A stretch of 64,000 bases of DNA, taken from NCBI GenBank assembly GCA_910579505.1, contig CAJTTZ010000002.1, positions 410,186 through 474,185 on the forward strand, read 5' to 3'. The notes below the pieces were generated by a model. That model did no database searches. It was given only the letters and a program-made list of their open reading frames with translations, and had not been told where the DNA came from. The DNA is from an uncultured Lachnospiraceae bacterium (GTDB lineage: Bacteria; Bacillota; Clostridia; Lachnospirales; Lachnospiraceae). Shown piece by piece: positions 16,085-24,913 of this stretch. A program made the translations under genes and the position numbers. Numbering within the stretch: position 1 is the first letter of the stretch; each line of letters opens with the position of its first letter.

Positions 16085-18380
16085 CTACGTCCGTCAGCTC
16101 CTCTCCCTGTGCCCGTCTGCGGGACTGAAACCATTTGTCGCCCCATCCCCGGTAAAAGCAGTAAATAATCGTCAGCGCAGACACCACATCCGCAATCACA
16201 AATCCCGGCACCGGCCCGTAGCGCACATAAATCTGATGCGCTGCGCCGTCCCCATTTACAAAAAAGCGCATCCTTCCGCCTTCGCCCTGCTCTATCTTCA
16301 CGGGCTGTCCAAGCTCATCCTTTGCCCGGTATCCCCGGTAGTTCTGCAGGGGCAGTTCAATATATGCCTCGGAGGAAACCGCCGTATAGGACACGGCCGC
16401 CTTCGTTCCCTCCTTCTTAAAATCATGCACGGACACATCTCCGATATCTGACAAAACCACACTGGTGGTCAGTTTGTCGTCCGTTGCGTCAATCAGCCGC
16501 CATTCGTGAGGATAAAACAGGCCCACACTGGTGCCCAGCTTCGTCTCGTGCCCCTTGGATGCTGCCGACTGCGCGTTTTTATATGGCACATGGTTGTTGT
16601 CTGTGGGCACTGTGATGATAACCAGAAGGCTCAAGCCAACCAGCATCGCTGCAATCACATTCTGGTAAGGTTTCAAAAACTCTGATCTGGCAAGGCAGAC
16701 CGCCCCGACAAAGAGAAAACATGCCGACGCGGGCCCCAAAAAACGCCAGGGAAATTGCAGCATCGTAGCAATATTCCTAAAAAAGTCATTTGCCATAAGC
16801 GCTCTGCTCGGAAAATATCCCGTAGTCAGAAAAACAAAAATACCGCCAAGCGCAAAGAGGTACAGTAAATAGCCGTCACCCCCGCTTACCCGCCCGCGCT
16901 TTTCGCACAGAAGGTAAACAACTCCAATCCCCAGACAGCCCAGAAGGGCAAGTCCCAGTGAGAAATACTGCTTATTATACAGGCTTATGGACTGCGTCAT
17001 ATTGGACAGGTTGATCGACTGCTCGTAGTAACCGCTCCACCGCAAAACCTCTTTGTCCAGATCCTCATTGTAGTAATAGTACAAGAACGGTGCCACATAC
17101 CATGCATTCAGCAAAACAGTGAACACCGCCGCCTTTATCAACTCCACATACCTCTTTTCTGTCACAATACGCACACAATAAAGAAGCACGGTGACTGCAC
17201 AGACTACCGCCACATAAGCCACACTCAGGATGTGGCTCTGCAGTGCGCCCGAAAATCCGATTACAAGAAAATACCATTTTTTCCGATCACCCATAACAAT
17301 ATGGTAAAGTCCCGCAATCACCATCGGCCAGAACACCAGTGCCAGTGTCTCTCCCAGATCCCCTCTGGACAGCATGTTGGTAAACCGATAAGGCATCAAC
17401 GTGTAGAGCACTACTGCCAACAGTACGCTCCGCCTGGATTTCACCATGGATTTCACCGCCACATAGGCGCAGACCGCTGAGCCTAAATTCGACAGGAAAA
17501 GCAATACCTTATACGAAAAGGCCAGCGATACCCTGCCTATGCGCAGAAATGCGCCTAAATACAAAAACAGATAGGGATACATGGCATTCATATAGCCGTT
17601 ATTCTGTAACCCCTGCGGCAGGATATTGACAGGAATCACCTGTCCGTCAAGGATGCCGTCCTTAAGCCCCTCCAGTCTGGCCAGATGATAGCAGAGGTCA
17701 TCCGCATTATACAGATATGTCTGCATAATGGGCGTTGTCGCAAGAAGTGCCGCTCCCAGAATCACGCCGGCGTCCACAAGTCCTTCCCCGGAAATTTGCC
17801 TGCCGCTTCTCACATACAGCCAGCAGGCAAGATGCAGCAGCAGAAAAACCCCAATCATAAAGTAAGTGTCCGTGTAAAAAAGCGTGCGGGGCGCGATGGA
17901 AAATTTTCGGATAGTGAGCGTGCCGCTCCCACTGTAGTTGACCCGAAACTGCAGTTCTTTCGCGTCTTTGGAAAGCGCAAAATCAACTGTCATCTCCTTT
18001 TTGTCAGATGCAATCGGCCACGCCGCAATCTTGCTCCCCTGCTCCCACAATTCCAGCACACTGCCTTCCTGATCAACACTATAGCTCATGGATGTCGTAT
18101 ACGCGCCCCTGTTCATAACATAGGCCGGCGTGCTCGCCACCGAACTGTATCCTGCCAGAATATCCCCCAGGGTCCTTATATCCTCCGAGTCAATTAGTCC
18201 TGTCGAATTCTTAATTACCAGGGCATTCTCCGTATTGATCAGTCCCATGGTATGCTGCAGCTCAATACCGTCATAAACAATCGGCTGCTTTCCCTCGTCC
18301 CCCAGCCATAGGAGGACAACAAACAACACTGCCAGCGACACATATATAATTTTTGCCTTCAGTGAGATTTCTTCTGTCAT
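16074..18380 (-). CDS. large polytopic membrane protein with PTPS-related (GT-C-like) core
   Basis: A protein of 768 residues. One membrane segment near the N terminus is followed by an extracytoplasmic beta-rich domain (about residues 30-160), then a long run of membrane segments, then a second extracytoplasmic region ending in a last hydrophobic helix. The loop YNADDLCYHLARLEGLKDGI with NGYMNAMYP just after resembles the 6-pyruvoyl-tetrahydropterin-synthase-related membrane family, thought to be GT-C transferases. The ATG chosen follows AGAGGA; a GTG 42 bases upstream is also open. It sits between pseC and a GT2 gene. A role in transferring a sugar from a polyprenyl carrier at the outer face is inferred. 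Confidence 0.68.
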   Translation of the reverse strand: MTEEISLKAKIIYVSLAVLFVVLLWLGDEGKQPIVYDGIELQHTMGLINTENALVIKNSTGLIDSEDIRTLGDILAGYSSVASTPAYVMNRGAYTTSMSYSVDQEGSVLELWEQGSKIAAWPIASDKKEMTVDFALSKDAKELQFRVNYSGSGTLTIRKFSIAPRTLFYTDTYFMIGVFLLLHLACWLYVRSGRQISGEGLVDAGVILGAALLATTPIMQTYLYNADDLCYHLARLEGLKDGILDGQVIPVNILPQGLQNNGYMNAMYPYLFLYLGAFLRIGRVSLAFSYKVLLFLSNLGSAVCAYVAVKSMVKSRRSVLLAVVLYTLMPYRFTNMLSRGDLGETLALVFWPMVIAGLYHIVMGDRKKWYFLVIGFSGALQSHILSVAYVAVVCAVTVLLYCVRIVTEKRYVELIKAAVFTVLLNAWYVAPFLYYYYNEDLDKEVLRWSGYYEQSINLSNMTQSISLYNKQYFSLGLALLGCLGIGVVYLLCEKRGRVSGGDGYLLYLFALGGIFVFLTTGYFPSRALMANDFFRNIATMLQFPWRFLGPASACFLFVGAVCLARSEFLKPYQNVIAAMLVGLSLLVIITVPTDNNHVPYKNAQSAASKGHETKLGTSVGLFYPHEWRLIDATDDKLTTSVVLSDIGDVSVHDFKKEGTKAAVSYTAVSSEAYIELPLQNYRGYRAKDELGQPVKIEQGEGGRMRFFVNGDGAAHQIYVRYGPVPGFVIADVVSALTIIYCFYRGWGDKWFQSRRRAQGEELTDVDET

Positions 18381-18425
18381 TTCTCTTTCTGTTCCTCTGT
18401 TTTCCGTTATCGCTCCCTGCACAGC

Positions 18426-19625
18426 CTACACGCGGTAAAAATCTGCAATCTTTCTCACCGCCTCAATCACGTTCTCCACATCCTCGTCGCTCATCGCATA
18501 GTAGAGCGGCAGAGAGATGATTTCCCCATAGAGTTTTTCCGCGTTGGGACAAATTCCCCGTTTATAGCCAAGCTTTTCATAGTAAGGGAAATAATAAGTC
18601 GGTATGTAATGCACGTTACAGCATACATTCTCCGCCGCCAGCGCAGCAAAAAACTGCTTTCTGTCAATCGTCAGCTTCTCCGGCACAAGCCGCAGGATAT
18701 ACAGATGCCTCGTGGTATCCGACTCCGGAATCTCGCGCTGGACAAAGAGCTCCGGCATTTTGGAAAACGCCTCGTCATATCGCTTTACAATCTCTTTTCT
18801 GCGGCGGCCAAACATGGGCAGCTTGTCAAGCTGGCTGATTATCAGCGCCGCCTGCATGTCCGTCATGCGATAATTAAAACCGAGGGCAATCTGCTCATAA
18901 TACCATGGGCCGTCCGGCTCATGCTCCAGCAGACTCTCATCTCTCGTGATGCCATGTGCACGGAATAAAAGCAGTTTGTTATAAAGCGCTTCATCATTTG
19001 TCAGCACCGCGCCGCCCTCGCCGCCCGTCACCGTCTTAACGGGATGAAAGCTGAACGTGGTCATATCGGACAGGGAACCGTTAGGCTGTCCCTTATATTT
19101 TGTGCCGATCACATGGGCGCCGTCCTCAATCAGCGTCAGGCCGTGCCTTTTACAGATATCCCGGAGAGGATCAAGCGCCGCGGACTGCCCTGTATAATCA
19201 ACTGCAACCACCGCTTTTGTCGCCGGCGTGATGGCTGCCTCCACTTTCTTTGGATCAATATTGTAAGTTTCGGGATCAATATCCGCAAAAACAGGTCTCG
19301 CACCGCAGTAAAGCGCGCAGTTCGCCGATGCCGCAAACGTGATGGGCGTGGTGATGACCTCATCCCCCTCTTTCACTCCCGCTGCCAATGCCGCCATATG
19401 CAGCGCCGCCGTACCGTTGGCACAGACCACCGCATACTTCGCTCCCGTCAGCGTACAGAGTTTATTTTCCAGCTCCCCGATTTTCGGCCCGCACGTCAGG
19501 TAATCACTCTTCATGACATCCACCACAGCCTGAATATCCGCATCGTCTATATACTGGTGCCCGTAATAAATAGGCGTCTCCCTCACGGGCTTCCCACCCT
19601 CAATTGCCGGTTTTTCCATTGTCAC
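18426..19625 (-). CDS. pseC: UDP-4-amino-4,6-dideoxy-N-acetyl-beta-L-altrosamine transaminase
   Basis: A PLP aminotransferase that aminates the 4-keto product of PseB, the second step towards pseudaminic acid. Typical features are the opening GGKPVRETPIYYGHQYID, VMKSDYLTCGPKIGELE, the PLP-ring Asp in IEDGAHVIG, the catalytic Lys in SFHPVKTVTGGEGG, and the substrate-site FRAHGITRD. The length (about 399) matches PseC. Two starts are possible: the GTG taken here, with GGAGG five bases upstream, or an ATG six bases further on. It follows pseB after a short gap holding a hairpin, as expected for the first two pathway genes. Confidence 0.93.
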   Translation of the reverse strand: MTMEKPAIEGGKPVRETPIYYGHQYIDDADIQAVVDVMKSDYLTCGPKIGELENKLCTLTGAKYAVVCANGTAALHMAALAAGVKEGDEVITTPITFAASANCALYCGARPVFADIDPETYNIDPKKVEAAITPATKAVVAVDYTGQSAALDPLRDICKRHGLTLIEDGAHVIGTKYKGQPNGSLSDMTTFSFHPVKTVTGGEGGAVLTNDEALYNKLLLFRAHGITRDESLLEHEPDGPWYYEQIALGFNYRMTDMQAALIISQLDKLPMFGRRRKEIVKRYDEAFSKMPELFVQREIPESDTTRHLYILRLVPEKLTIDRKQFFAALAAENVCCNVHYIPTYYFPYYEKLGYKRGICPNAEKLYGEIISLPLYYAMSDEDVENVIEAVRKIADFYRV

Positions 19626-19651
19626 ATATTCCTCCGCTATTTAAATCAAAG

Positions 19652-19682
19652 CGGAGAATGCCTCTGTTTTGGCATTCTCCCG
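19652..19682. repeat. palindromic intergenic element, minimal copy (hairpin only)
   Basis: GGAGAATGCC and GGCATTCTCC form a perfect 10-base stem around a short loop, in the gap between pseB and pseC. The same stem sequence is found in two larger copies in this window, at 26.1 and 49.4 kb. There is no T-run, so termination is unlikely; a role in mRNA processing or stability is possible. Confidence 0.7.
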
Positions 19683-19704
19683 CATGTCTTTCTCTGTTGT
19701 CCTA

Positions 19705-20700
19705 TTATTTTTCCAGCTCTACATCTTTTAACAGCGCACGGATTTCATCCACGCCTATCCATTCGGTATTGTTGTCGGAACTGTAATGGAAGCCCTCCTC
19801 CACCTTCCGGCCGGAAAGATCGGGCTGCTGTCTGTTGTTCCAAGTCATCTGCGGATAGACAATAAAATGCCTGTCATACTCATAGGTAGTCGCGGAATCC
19901 TCTGTCGTCACCATGATCTCATGCAGCTTCTCTCCCGGTCTGATGCCGGTTTCCTTCATTTTGCACCCGGGCAGCATAGCCTCCGCCAGATCCGTAATCT
20001 TAAAGGAAGGGATCTTACTGATAAAAGTTTCCCCGCCGTTGGCCTCCGCGAGCGCCTTAATGACCAGCTCCACACCCTGCGTCAGGCTGATCCAGAACCG
20101 TGTCATGCGCAGATCCGTAATAGGAAGCTCCTTCGCCCCTTCCTGAATCAGCTTGTGGAAGAAAGGAATGACAGAGCCTCTGCTGCCTGCCACGTTTCCA
20201 TACCTCACTATGGAAAAACTGATATCCTTCGTACCCACGTAAGCATTCGCAGCCACAAACAGCTTGTCCGACACAAGCTTCGTCCCGCCGTAAAGATTTA
20301 CCGGGTTCACCGCCTTGTCCGTGGACAGTGCCACAACCTTGCGCACCCCCGTATCAAGCGCTGCGTCAATCACGTTCATGGCGCCATGGATGTTCGTCTT
20401 AATTGCCTCATTCGGGTTGTATTCACATGCGGGCACCTGCTTTAAAGCCGCCGCGTGAATGATGTAATCCACACCCTCGCAGGCGCGTTTCAGACGTTCC
20501 ACATCACGCACGTCACCGATAAAAAACCGAAGCTTTTCCTCGTACTCCTTAAACTCGTTTGCCATCATCCACTGTTTAAACTCATCTCTTGAATAGATGA
20601 TAATTTTTTTTGGTTCATAGTTCGTCAGTACGTATCTGGTAAAGCATTTTCCGAAAGAGCCCGTTCCCCCGGTTATCAATATGGTTTTGTCTTTTAACAT
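19705..20700 (-). CDS. pseB: UDP-N-acetylglucosamine 4,6-dehydratase (inverting)
   Basis: A short-chain dehydrogenase-like enzyme that catalyses the first step of pseudaminic acid synthesis, dehydrating UDP-GlcNAc with inversion at C5. It shows the NADP-binding ITGGTGSFGKCFTRYVL, the PseB-type YSRDEFKQW, the region HAAALKQVPACEYNP, and the active-site LSTDKAVNPVNLYGGTK with Tyr and Lys. The length of 331 is normal. The start is preceded by AGGAGATTT. It lies between the MtnA homologue and pseC. Confidence 0.94.
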   Translation of the reverse strand: MLKDKTILITGGTGSFGKCFTRYVLTNYEPKKIIIYSRDEFKQWMMANEFKEYEEKLRFFIGDVRDVERLKRACEGVDYIIHAAALKQVPACEYNPNEAIKTNIHGAMNVIDAALDTGVRKVVALSTDKAVNPVNLYGGTKLVSDKLFVAANAYVGTKDISFSIVRYGNVAGSRGSVIPFFHKLIQEGAKELPITDLRMTRFWISLTQGVELVIKALAEANGGETFISKIPSFKITDLAEAMLPGCKMKETGIRPGEKLHEIMVTTEDSATTYEYDRHFIVYPQMTWNNRQQPDLSGRKVEEGFHYSSDNNTEWIGVDEIRALLKDVELEK

Positions 20701-20717
20701 AAATCTCCTTTCTTTCG

Positions 20718-20756
20718 GTGCTGAGAATGCCGCTTTTTAGAAGTTCTTCTCACACT
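20718..20756. repeat. palindromic intergenic element, short copy at the end of the mtnA-like gene
   Basis: On the plus strand GTGCTGAGAA at the left pairs with TTCTCACAC at the right, enclosing TGCCGCTTTTTAGAAGTTC. Both flanks match the ends of the longer copies at 26.1 and 49.4 kb (GAGAATGCCGCTTTT and AGAAGTTCTTCTCAC), as if the middle had been lost. The right end runs into the last codons of the mtnA-like gene. Confidence 0.65.
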
Positions 20757-21811
20757 ATGCCAAGTTCCCGAAACGCCTTCTCATAAGGCGCCCTGCATAG
20801 CCCCTTTTCTGTAATAATGCCTGTAATCAGTGAATGGTCTGTCACATCAAAAGCGGGATTATAAACCTTTACGCCATCCGGCGCCATCCGCTCCTTATAC
20901 CACATCTCAGTGACCTCCGACGCCTCCCGCTCCTCAATGGGAATCTGTTCCCCTGTCGCAAGCGACATGTCTATGGTTGAGCTGGGAGCGCATACATAGA
21001 AGGGAATCCCATAATGTTTCGCCAGCACGGCTACCCCCGAAGTGCCGATTTTGTTGGCGGTATCGCCGTTTGCCGCCACCCGGTCGCAGCCCACAAAAAC
21101 CAGATTCACAAGACCGCCCTTCATCACGGTGGATGCCATATTGTCACAGATCAAAGTCGTGTCGATACCCGCTCCCTGCAGTTCAAAGGCTGTCAGTCTC
21201 GCTCCCTGCAGCAGAGGTCTTGTCTCGTCACAGTATACCCGGAAATCTGTCATCCCATGCTCAAGCGCCACGTACATGGGCGCCGTTGCCGTACCGTATT
21301 TTGCCGTGGCAAGCGTTCCCGCATTGCAGTGGGTGAGAATCCCGTCCCCCGGCTTAAGCAGTCCGAAACCAATCTCTCCAATGCTGCGGCTGATCGCAAC
21401 ATCCTCGTCCCGGATCGCCTGCGCCTCCTCAAAAAGGCATTCCTTGATCTCCTCCACCGGTTTATCCGCATTCGTAAGCAAAACGCGTTCCATCCGGTCC
21501 AGAGCCCAGAACAGGTTCACCGCCGTTGGCCGCGAGGAGGCAAGATATTTTTTCTGCTCCCTGAATGCCGTCAGAAAAGCTGCATAATCCTGCGTTTCGA
21601 TGCGGGATGCGGTAAGCGCGATCCCGTATGCGGCGCAGACGCCAATCGCCGGCGCTCCCCGAACACGCAAAAAGCGAATCGCCTCAAAAATATCTTCTAT
21701 TTTCTCTGTCCGCAGCACTTTCACCGTGCCAGGCAGCAGCGTCTGGTCCAGTATCTCCAGGCAGCTCCTGTCCTCAGATAGACGGACCGTATCAAGCTTC
21801 AATGCATCCAT
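20750..21811 (-). CDS. mtnA: S-methyl-5-thioribose-1-phosphate isomerase homologue (MtnA)
   Basis: An aldose-1-phosphate to ketose-1-phosphate isomerase fold related to eIF2B. Known MtnA needs a cysteine and an aspartate, and both are here: Cys162 in LTHCNAGTLATAKYGTATAP and Asp243 in VGCDRVAANGD. The substrate loop RVRGAPAIGV is also intact. The length (353) is normal, so this is a working enzyme by sequence. The ATG chosen has GGGGAT seven bases upstream. Its position directly before pseB inside a glycan locus is odd, since no other methionine-salvage gene is near. It may isomerise another sugar-1-phosphate, or may simply be a passenger. Confidence 0.88.
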   Translation of the reverse strand: MDALKLDTVRLSEDRSCLEILDQTLLPGTVKVLRTEKIEDIFEAIRFLRVRGAPAIGVCAAYGIALTASRIETQDYAAFLTAFREQKKYLASSRPTAVNLFWALDRMERVLLTNADKPVEEIKECLFEEAQAIRDEDVAISRSIGEIGFGLLKPGDGILTHCNAGTLATAKYGTATAPMYVALEHGMTDFRVYCDETRPLLQGARLTAFELQGAGIDTTLICDNMASTVMKGGLVNLVFVGCDRVAANGDTANKIGTSGVAVLAKHYGIPFYVCAPSSTIDMSLATGEQIPIEEREASEVTEMWYKERMAPDGVKVYNPAFDVTDHSLITGIITEKGLCRAPYEKAFRELGIV

Positions 21812-21954
21812 ATAATATCCCCATCCTGTCGTACATGTCGAGGCTGCGGCTCCCCACAGCCAAATCCGCACGGTCTTCCTAGATCTGTCCGCTAAACCGC
21901 GCCTGCAATATGTTTATTATAGGCAGTTTCCAGTATGCTGTCAAATGCCCTTTC

Positions 21955-23727
21955 TCACGGCTGTTCCCCGCCGCTCCACGCACCCCCGCTGCCACAGTCA
22001 TACCACTCAGCACAAAACTTGTGCAAATGCTGCAAATGTCCTTCCGAAAGCTTCCCATTCCCGGAAGAAACCCGCAAATACTGCGCCTCCTCGTCCTTCA
22101 CGTCATCGTATAAAGGCGTATATATCACCACCGCGTCCGCAGCTGCAATCGTCGGCTCCAAAATCGGAGCTTCGCCTGCCGCGCTGACAAAATACACCCT
22201 GTCATGCTGCATCAGTTCATCCGCCACCGCCCAGATACACCATTCCTCTCCGGGCTTATAGATATAGACTGCGGGAATCTGTGCGTCCGCCTGATCTCTT
22301 GCGAGGGCAACCGCCTCTGCCGCCTCAGGATAGAGAAATTCCACGTCCGCCCGCACATAACTAAGCGCGACGGCAGCAAGACAGAAAGCTGCCGCCACCC
22401 CGGTCATCCTTTTTTCCTGCCAGCCAGTACAGACGTGAGGAATGGCAGCCGTTTCACGCCTTTCCCCTCCTGCAAGCCGCATACCCGCTGTCTGCCGGAA
22501 AACTTTCTCTGCCCCCAAAACCAAAAGCAGTACCGCGATCCCATAAACCGGAAGCTGGTAGCGGTTGGAAGTCCCGCCGAGAAGGAGCGCAGTCTTGGAT
22601 ACTGCCAGAAAATACCCTGCCGCCGCAAAAAGCAGCATATAAAACGCTGCGCCGGAGAAAACCGTCTCCTCCCCGTCCCGCCCGTTCTGTGCAGTTTCCG
22701 CCTCCTCTACCCCCACATGCCGTCCCCGCCTGTTCTGCAGCCGCACCGCCGCTGCCGCCGCCACGAGAAACAAAAGCATCAGTCCGAGCAGGCCTCCGAA
22801 CACATAGCGGTTCATCAGGTCCCAGAAAAATGTAACCCTCTCCAACGTATTAGACAGATTGAAAAAATTCTCTGTCGCCTGCGCCCCCCGCTGTCCTTTG
22901 AACATCTGTCCCGGAAAAGCCGGATAGGTCAGATACGCCAAAGCAAAGGACAGGCCCTGAAAAACACCGTACCGCAGACAGTTCCAGATGTTTCTGTCCC
23001 TCCACAGGAGCCATATGCAAAAGGCAGTCGCCATAAAAAACAGAAAGATAAAATAGTAATACTGCGTCAAAAACCCCACATAAGTCACCGCCGCCATGGC
23101 CAGAAGAGTTCTTACCGGGAGCCGCACCGCACACTGCCTGCCGGATCCGTCCTGTAGTCCCGTCACCTCGCGCACATGCAAAATAGCGCAGAGCAACACA
23201 AATACAGTGAGCATTTCATACATTCTGATAAACACCACACCGCTCATGGCCGCCGGGCTGAATCCATAGACAAACACCGCAAACAGCGGCAGGCGCTCAT
23301 CCCTTCCCGACGCTAAATATGACAAATATGCCAGCAGTATCAAATTTATACCGTGGAAAAAGAGATTGACCGACAGGCCTATCCACTTTGAGAACACGCC
23401 CGGCACAAGGGACGCCACCGTGTGAAACGCCCAGTAGTACATGGGCGGGTGCACATCCCATGACTGCACCTGTTTTACCAGCCCATACCGAAACCGTTCC
23501 CCCGGCAGCACCACAAACTCATTGCGGTACTCATCCCGCTCCATCCACTTTCCGTCCTCCACGTAAAAGCCGTTGGTGCGCGCAGTGGAATAATAAGTGT
23601 AAAACTCATCCTCATGGAATCCCTGTTTTCGTGTGCAGAACCAGAAAGCAGCCGCCATCTGCAGGAGCCAGAGCACGACGAAGCACATGAAATATTTTCT
23701 TTTCTTTCTGCTATTTTGCCCACTCAT
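21955..23727 (-). CDS. GT39-like (GT-C) membrane glycosyltransferase
   Basis: A polytopic membrane protein of about 590 residues. The first extracytoplasmic loop carries the acidic catalytic-type motif HEDEFYTYY and, further on, SWDVHPPMYYW, the two features of PMT/ArnT-like GT-C enzymes that use polyprenyl-phosphate sugars. About eleven hydrophobic stretches follow, then a C-terminal soluble domain ending near the last hundred residues. The ATG chosen has GGGAGAG eight bases upstream. It lies between a GT2 gene and the mtnA homologue, with about 140 bases of non-coding sequence after it. It probably decorates the glycan outside the membrane using a donor from GtrB/GtrA; the sugar is unknown. 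Confidence 0.72.
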   Translation of the reverse strand: MSGQNSRKKRKYFMCFVVLWLLQMAAAFWFCTRKQGFHEDEFYTYYSTARTNGFYVEDGKWMERDEYRNEFVVLPGERFRYGLVKQVQSWDVHPPMYYWAFHTVASLVPGVFSKWIGLSVNLFFHGINLILLAYLSYLASGRDERLPLFAVFVYGFSPAAMSGVVFIRMYEMLTVFVLLCAILHVREVTGLQDGSGRQCAVRLPVRTLLAMAAVTYVGFLTQYYYFIFLFFMATAFCIWLLWRDRNIWNCLRYGVFQGLSFALAYLTYPAFPGQMFKGQRGAQATENFFNLSNTLERVTFFWDLMNRYVFGGLLGLMLLFLVAAAAAVRLQNRRGRHVGVEEAETAQNGRDGEETVFSGAAFYMLLFAAAGYFLAVSKTALLLGGTSNRYQLPVYGIAVLLLVLGAEKVFRQTAGMRLAGGERRETAAIPHVCTGWQEKRMTGVAAAFCLAAVALSYVRADVEFLYPEAAEAVALARDQADAQIPAVYIYKPGEEWCIWAVADELMQHDRVYFVSAAGEAPILEPTIAAADAVVIYTPLYDDVKDEEAQYLRVSSGNGKLSEGHLQHLHKFCAEWYDCGSGGAWSGGEQP

Positions 23728-23790
23728 GTCCGACTCTCCCGCTTTCACACCGCCCCGCATCCAACTTCCTTCCGCGCAAACTGTCTGCCG

Positions 23791-24792
23791 CTACCCCATC
23801 TTATTCCTCAGCTTCATGATTCTCCCATGCACACCCCTGACCGTCCGCGGCGCAGCCGTAAGCAGCAGCAGGTACGTTTTATTCTTCCTCGTCAGGTAAG
23901 GGTTTATTACGGTATCGCCCACATGCCGCCGCAGATATTTTTTCACATTATGATAAAAAGCATTGTCCCCCCTCATCTGGGAAAGAGGCACATGCAGCAT
24001 ATAGTCCAGCCTCTGGTAGAGATTGAAGCGCACCGCATATTCATGCAGCGCAGGATATTTTCTGTCCACCAGTTCCTGCACCTTATCCGCATTTTCCACG
24101 ATATCCAGAAACACCCGGGAAAAGCTGTCCTTCGTCCGTTTTCTGGTGGTGCTCTCCCGCCTGCAGACCACATGGTACCCCTGTTTGGGCAAAATGCAGA
24201 TTCCTGCAATTTCCTGCAATATATCTAAAAGCAGCCGGAAATCCTCGTTCAGTTCCCCTTCCGGGAACCGGTGCCCTGCAAAGATTTCCCGCAGAAACAG
24301 CTTGGTACAAAAAGAGCTGTCTCCCCTGTGCAGGAGAAGTTCTTTTATAAAAGTTTCCGAATCACAGAACCGCTCGTTTTCCGGCGGTATACAGATATCC
24401 GGCAAGCGTTTCCCCTCCTCGTCCACCTCGTCACGAGATATCTGCACCACGGGATATTTCCCCTCCTCCAACGCGCGGGCCATTTCCTCATACACATAGC
24501 TGTCTATATAGTCGTCGCTGTCCACAAACCCGATATAATCCCCGGACGCCATGGCAAGTCCTGCATTTCTGGCCGAAGAAGCGCCGCCGTTTTCCTTATG
24601 GCGCACGAGAATGCGCGCATCCTCCGCCGCCAGCCGCTCGCACAGTTCCCCCGTCCCGTCTGTGGAACCGTCGTCAACCAAAAGAATTTCCAGCCCTTCA
24701 TAAGTCTGGGCGCAGAGAGACCGCACGCATCTTTCCAGGCAGTCTATGGAATTGTACACTGGCACAATCACACTGATCTTTTTCGTTCCCAT
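23791..24792 (-). CDS. glycosyltransferase family 2
   Basis: A GT2 enzyme of about 333 residues with ISVIVPVYNSIDCLERCVRS, EILLVDDGSTDGTG, NGGASSARNAG and the donor-site GFVDSDDYIDS. The middle region contains EGELNEDFRLLLDIL, which matches the acceptor-side acidic motif of capsule GT2 proteins. The ATG with GGAGAAGGGG upstream is preferred to a GTG 15 bases earlier. It follows the GT4 gene at 24.9 kb and precedes the GT39-like gene. Specificity cannot be read from the sequence. Confidence 0.88.
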   Translation of the reverse strand: MGTKKISVIVPVYNSIDCLERCVRSLCAQTYEGLEILLVDDGSTDGTGELCERLAAEDARILVRHKENGGASSARNAGLAMASGDYIGFVDSDDYIDSYVYEEMARALEEGKYPVVQISRDEVDEEGKRLPDICIPPENERFCDSETFIKELLLHRGDSSFCTKLFLREIFAGHRFPEGELNEDFRLLLDILQEIAGICILPKQGYHVVCRRESTTRKRTKDSFSRVFLDIVENADKVQELVDRKYPALHEYAVRFNLYQRLDYMLHVPLSQMRGDNAFYHNVKKYLRRHVGDTVINPYLTRKNKTYLLLLTAAPRTVRGVHGRIMKLRNKMG

Positions 24793-24913
24793 CCGCCCCT
24801 TCTCCACACCTTTCTTTACCGTTTGCCTTTCTGCCGTTCCTTCTCAGCCAGCGTCCACACAGCGTTCACTCAAGTCTGTTTCACAGCCACAAACCGGGTA
24901 TGCCACAGTCCTA

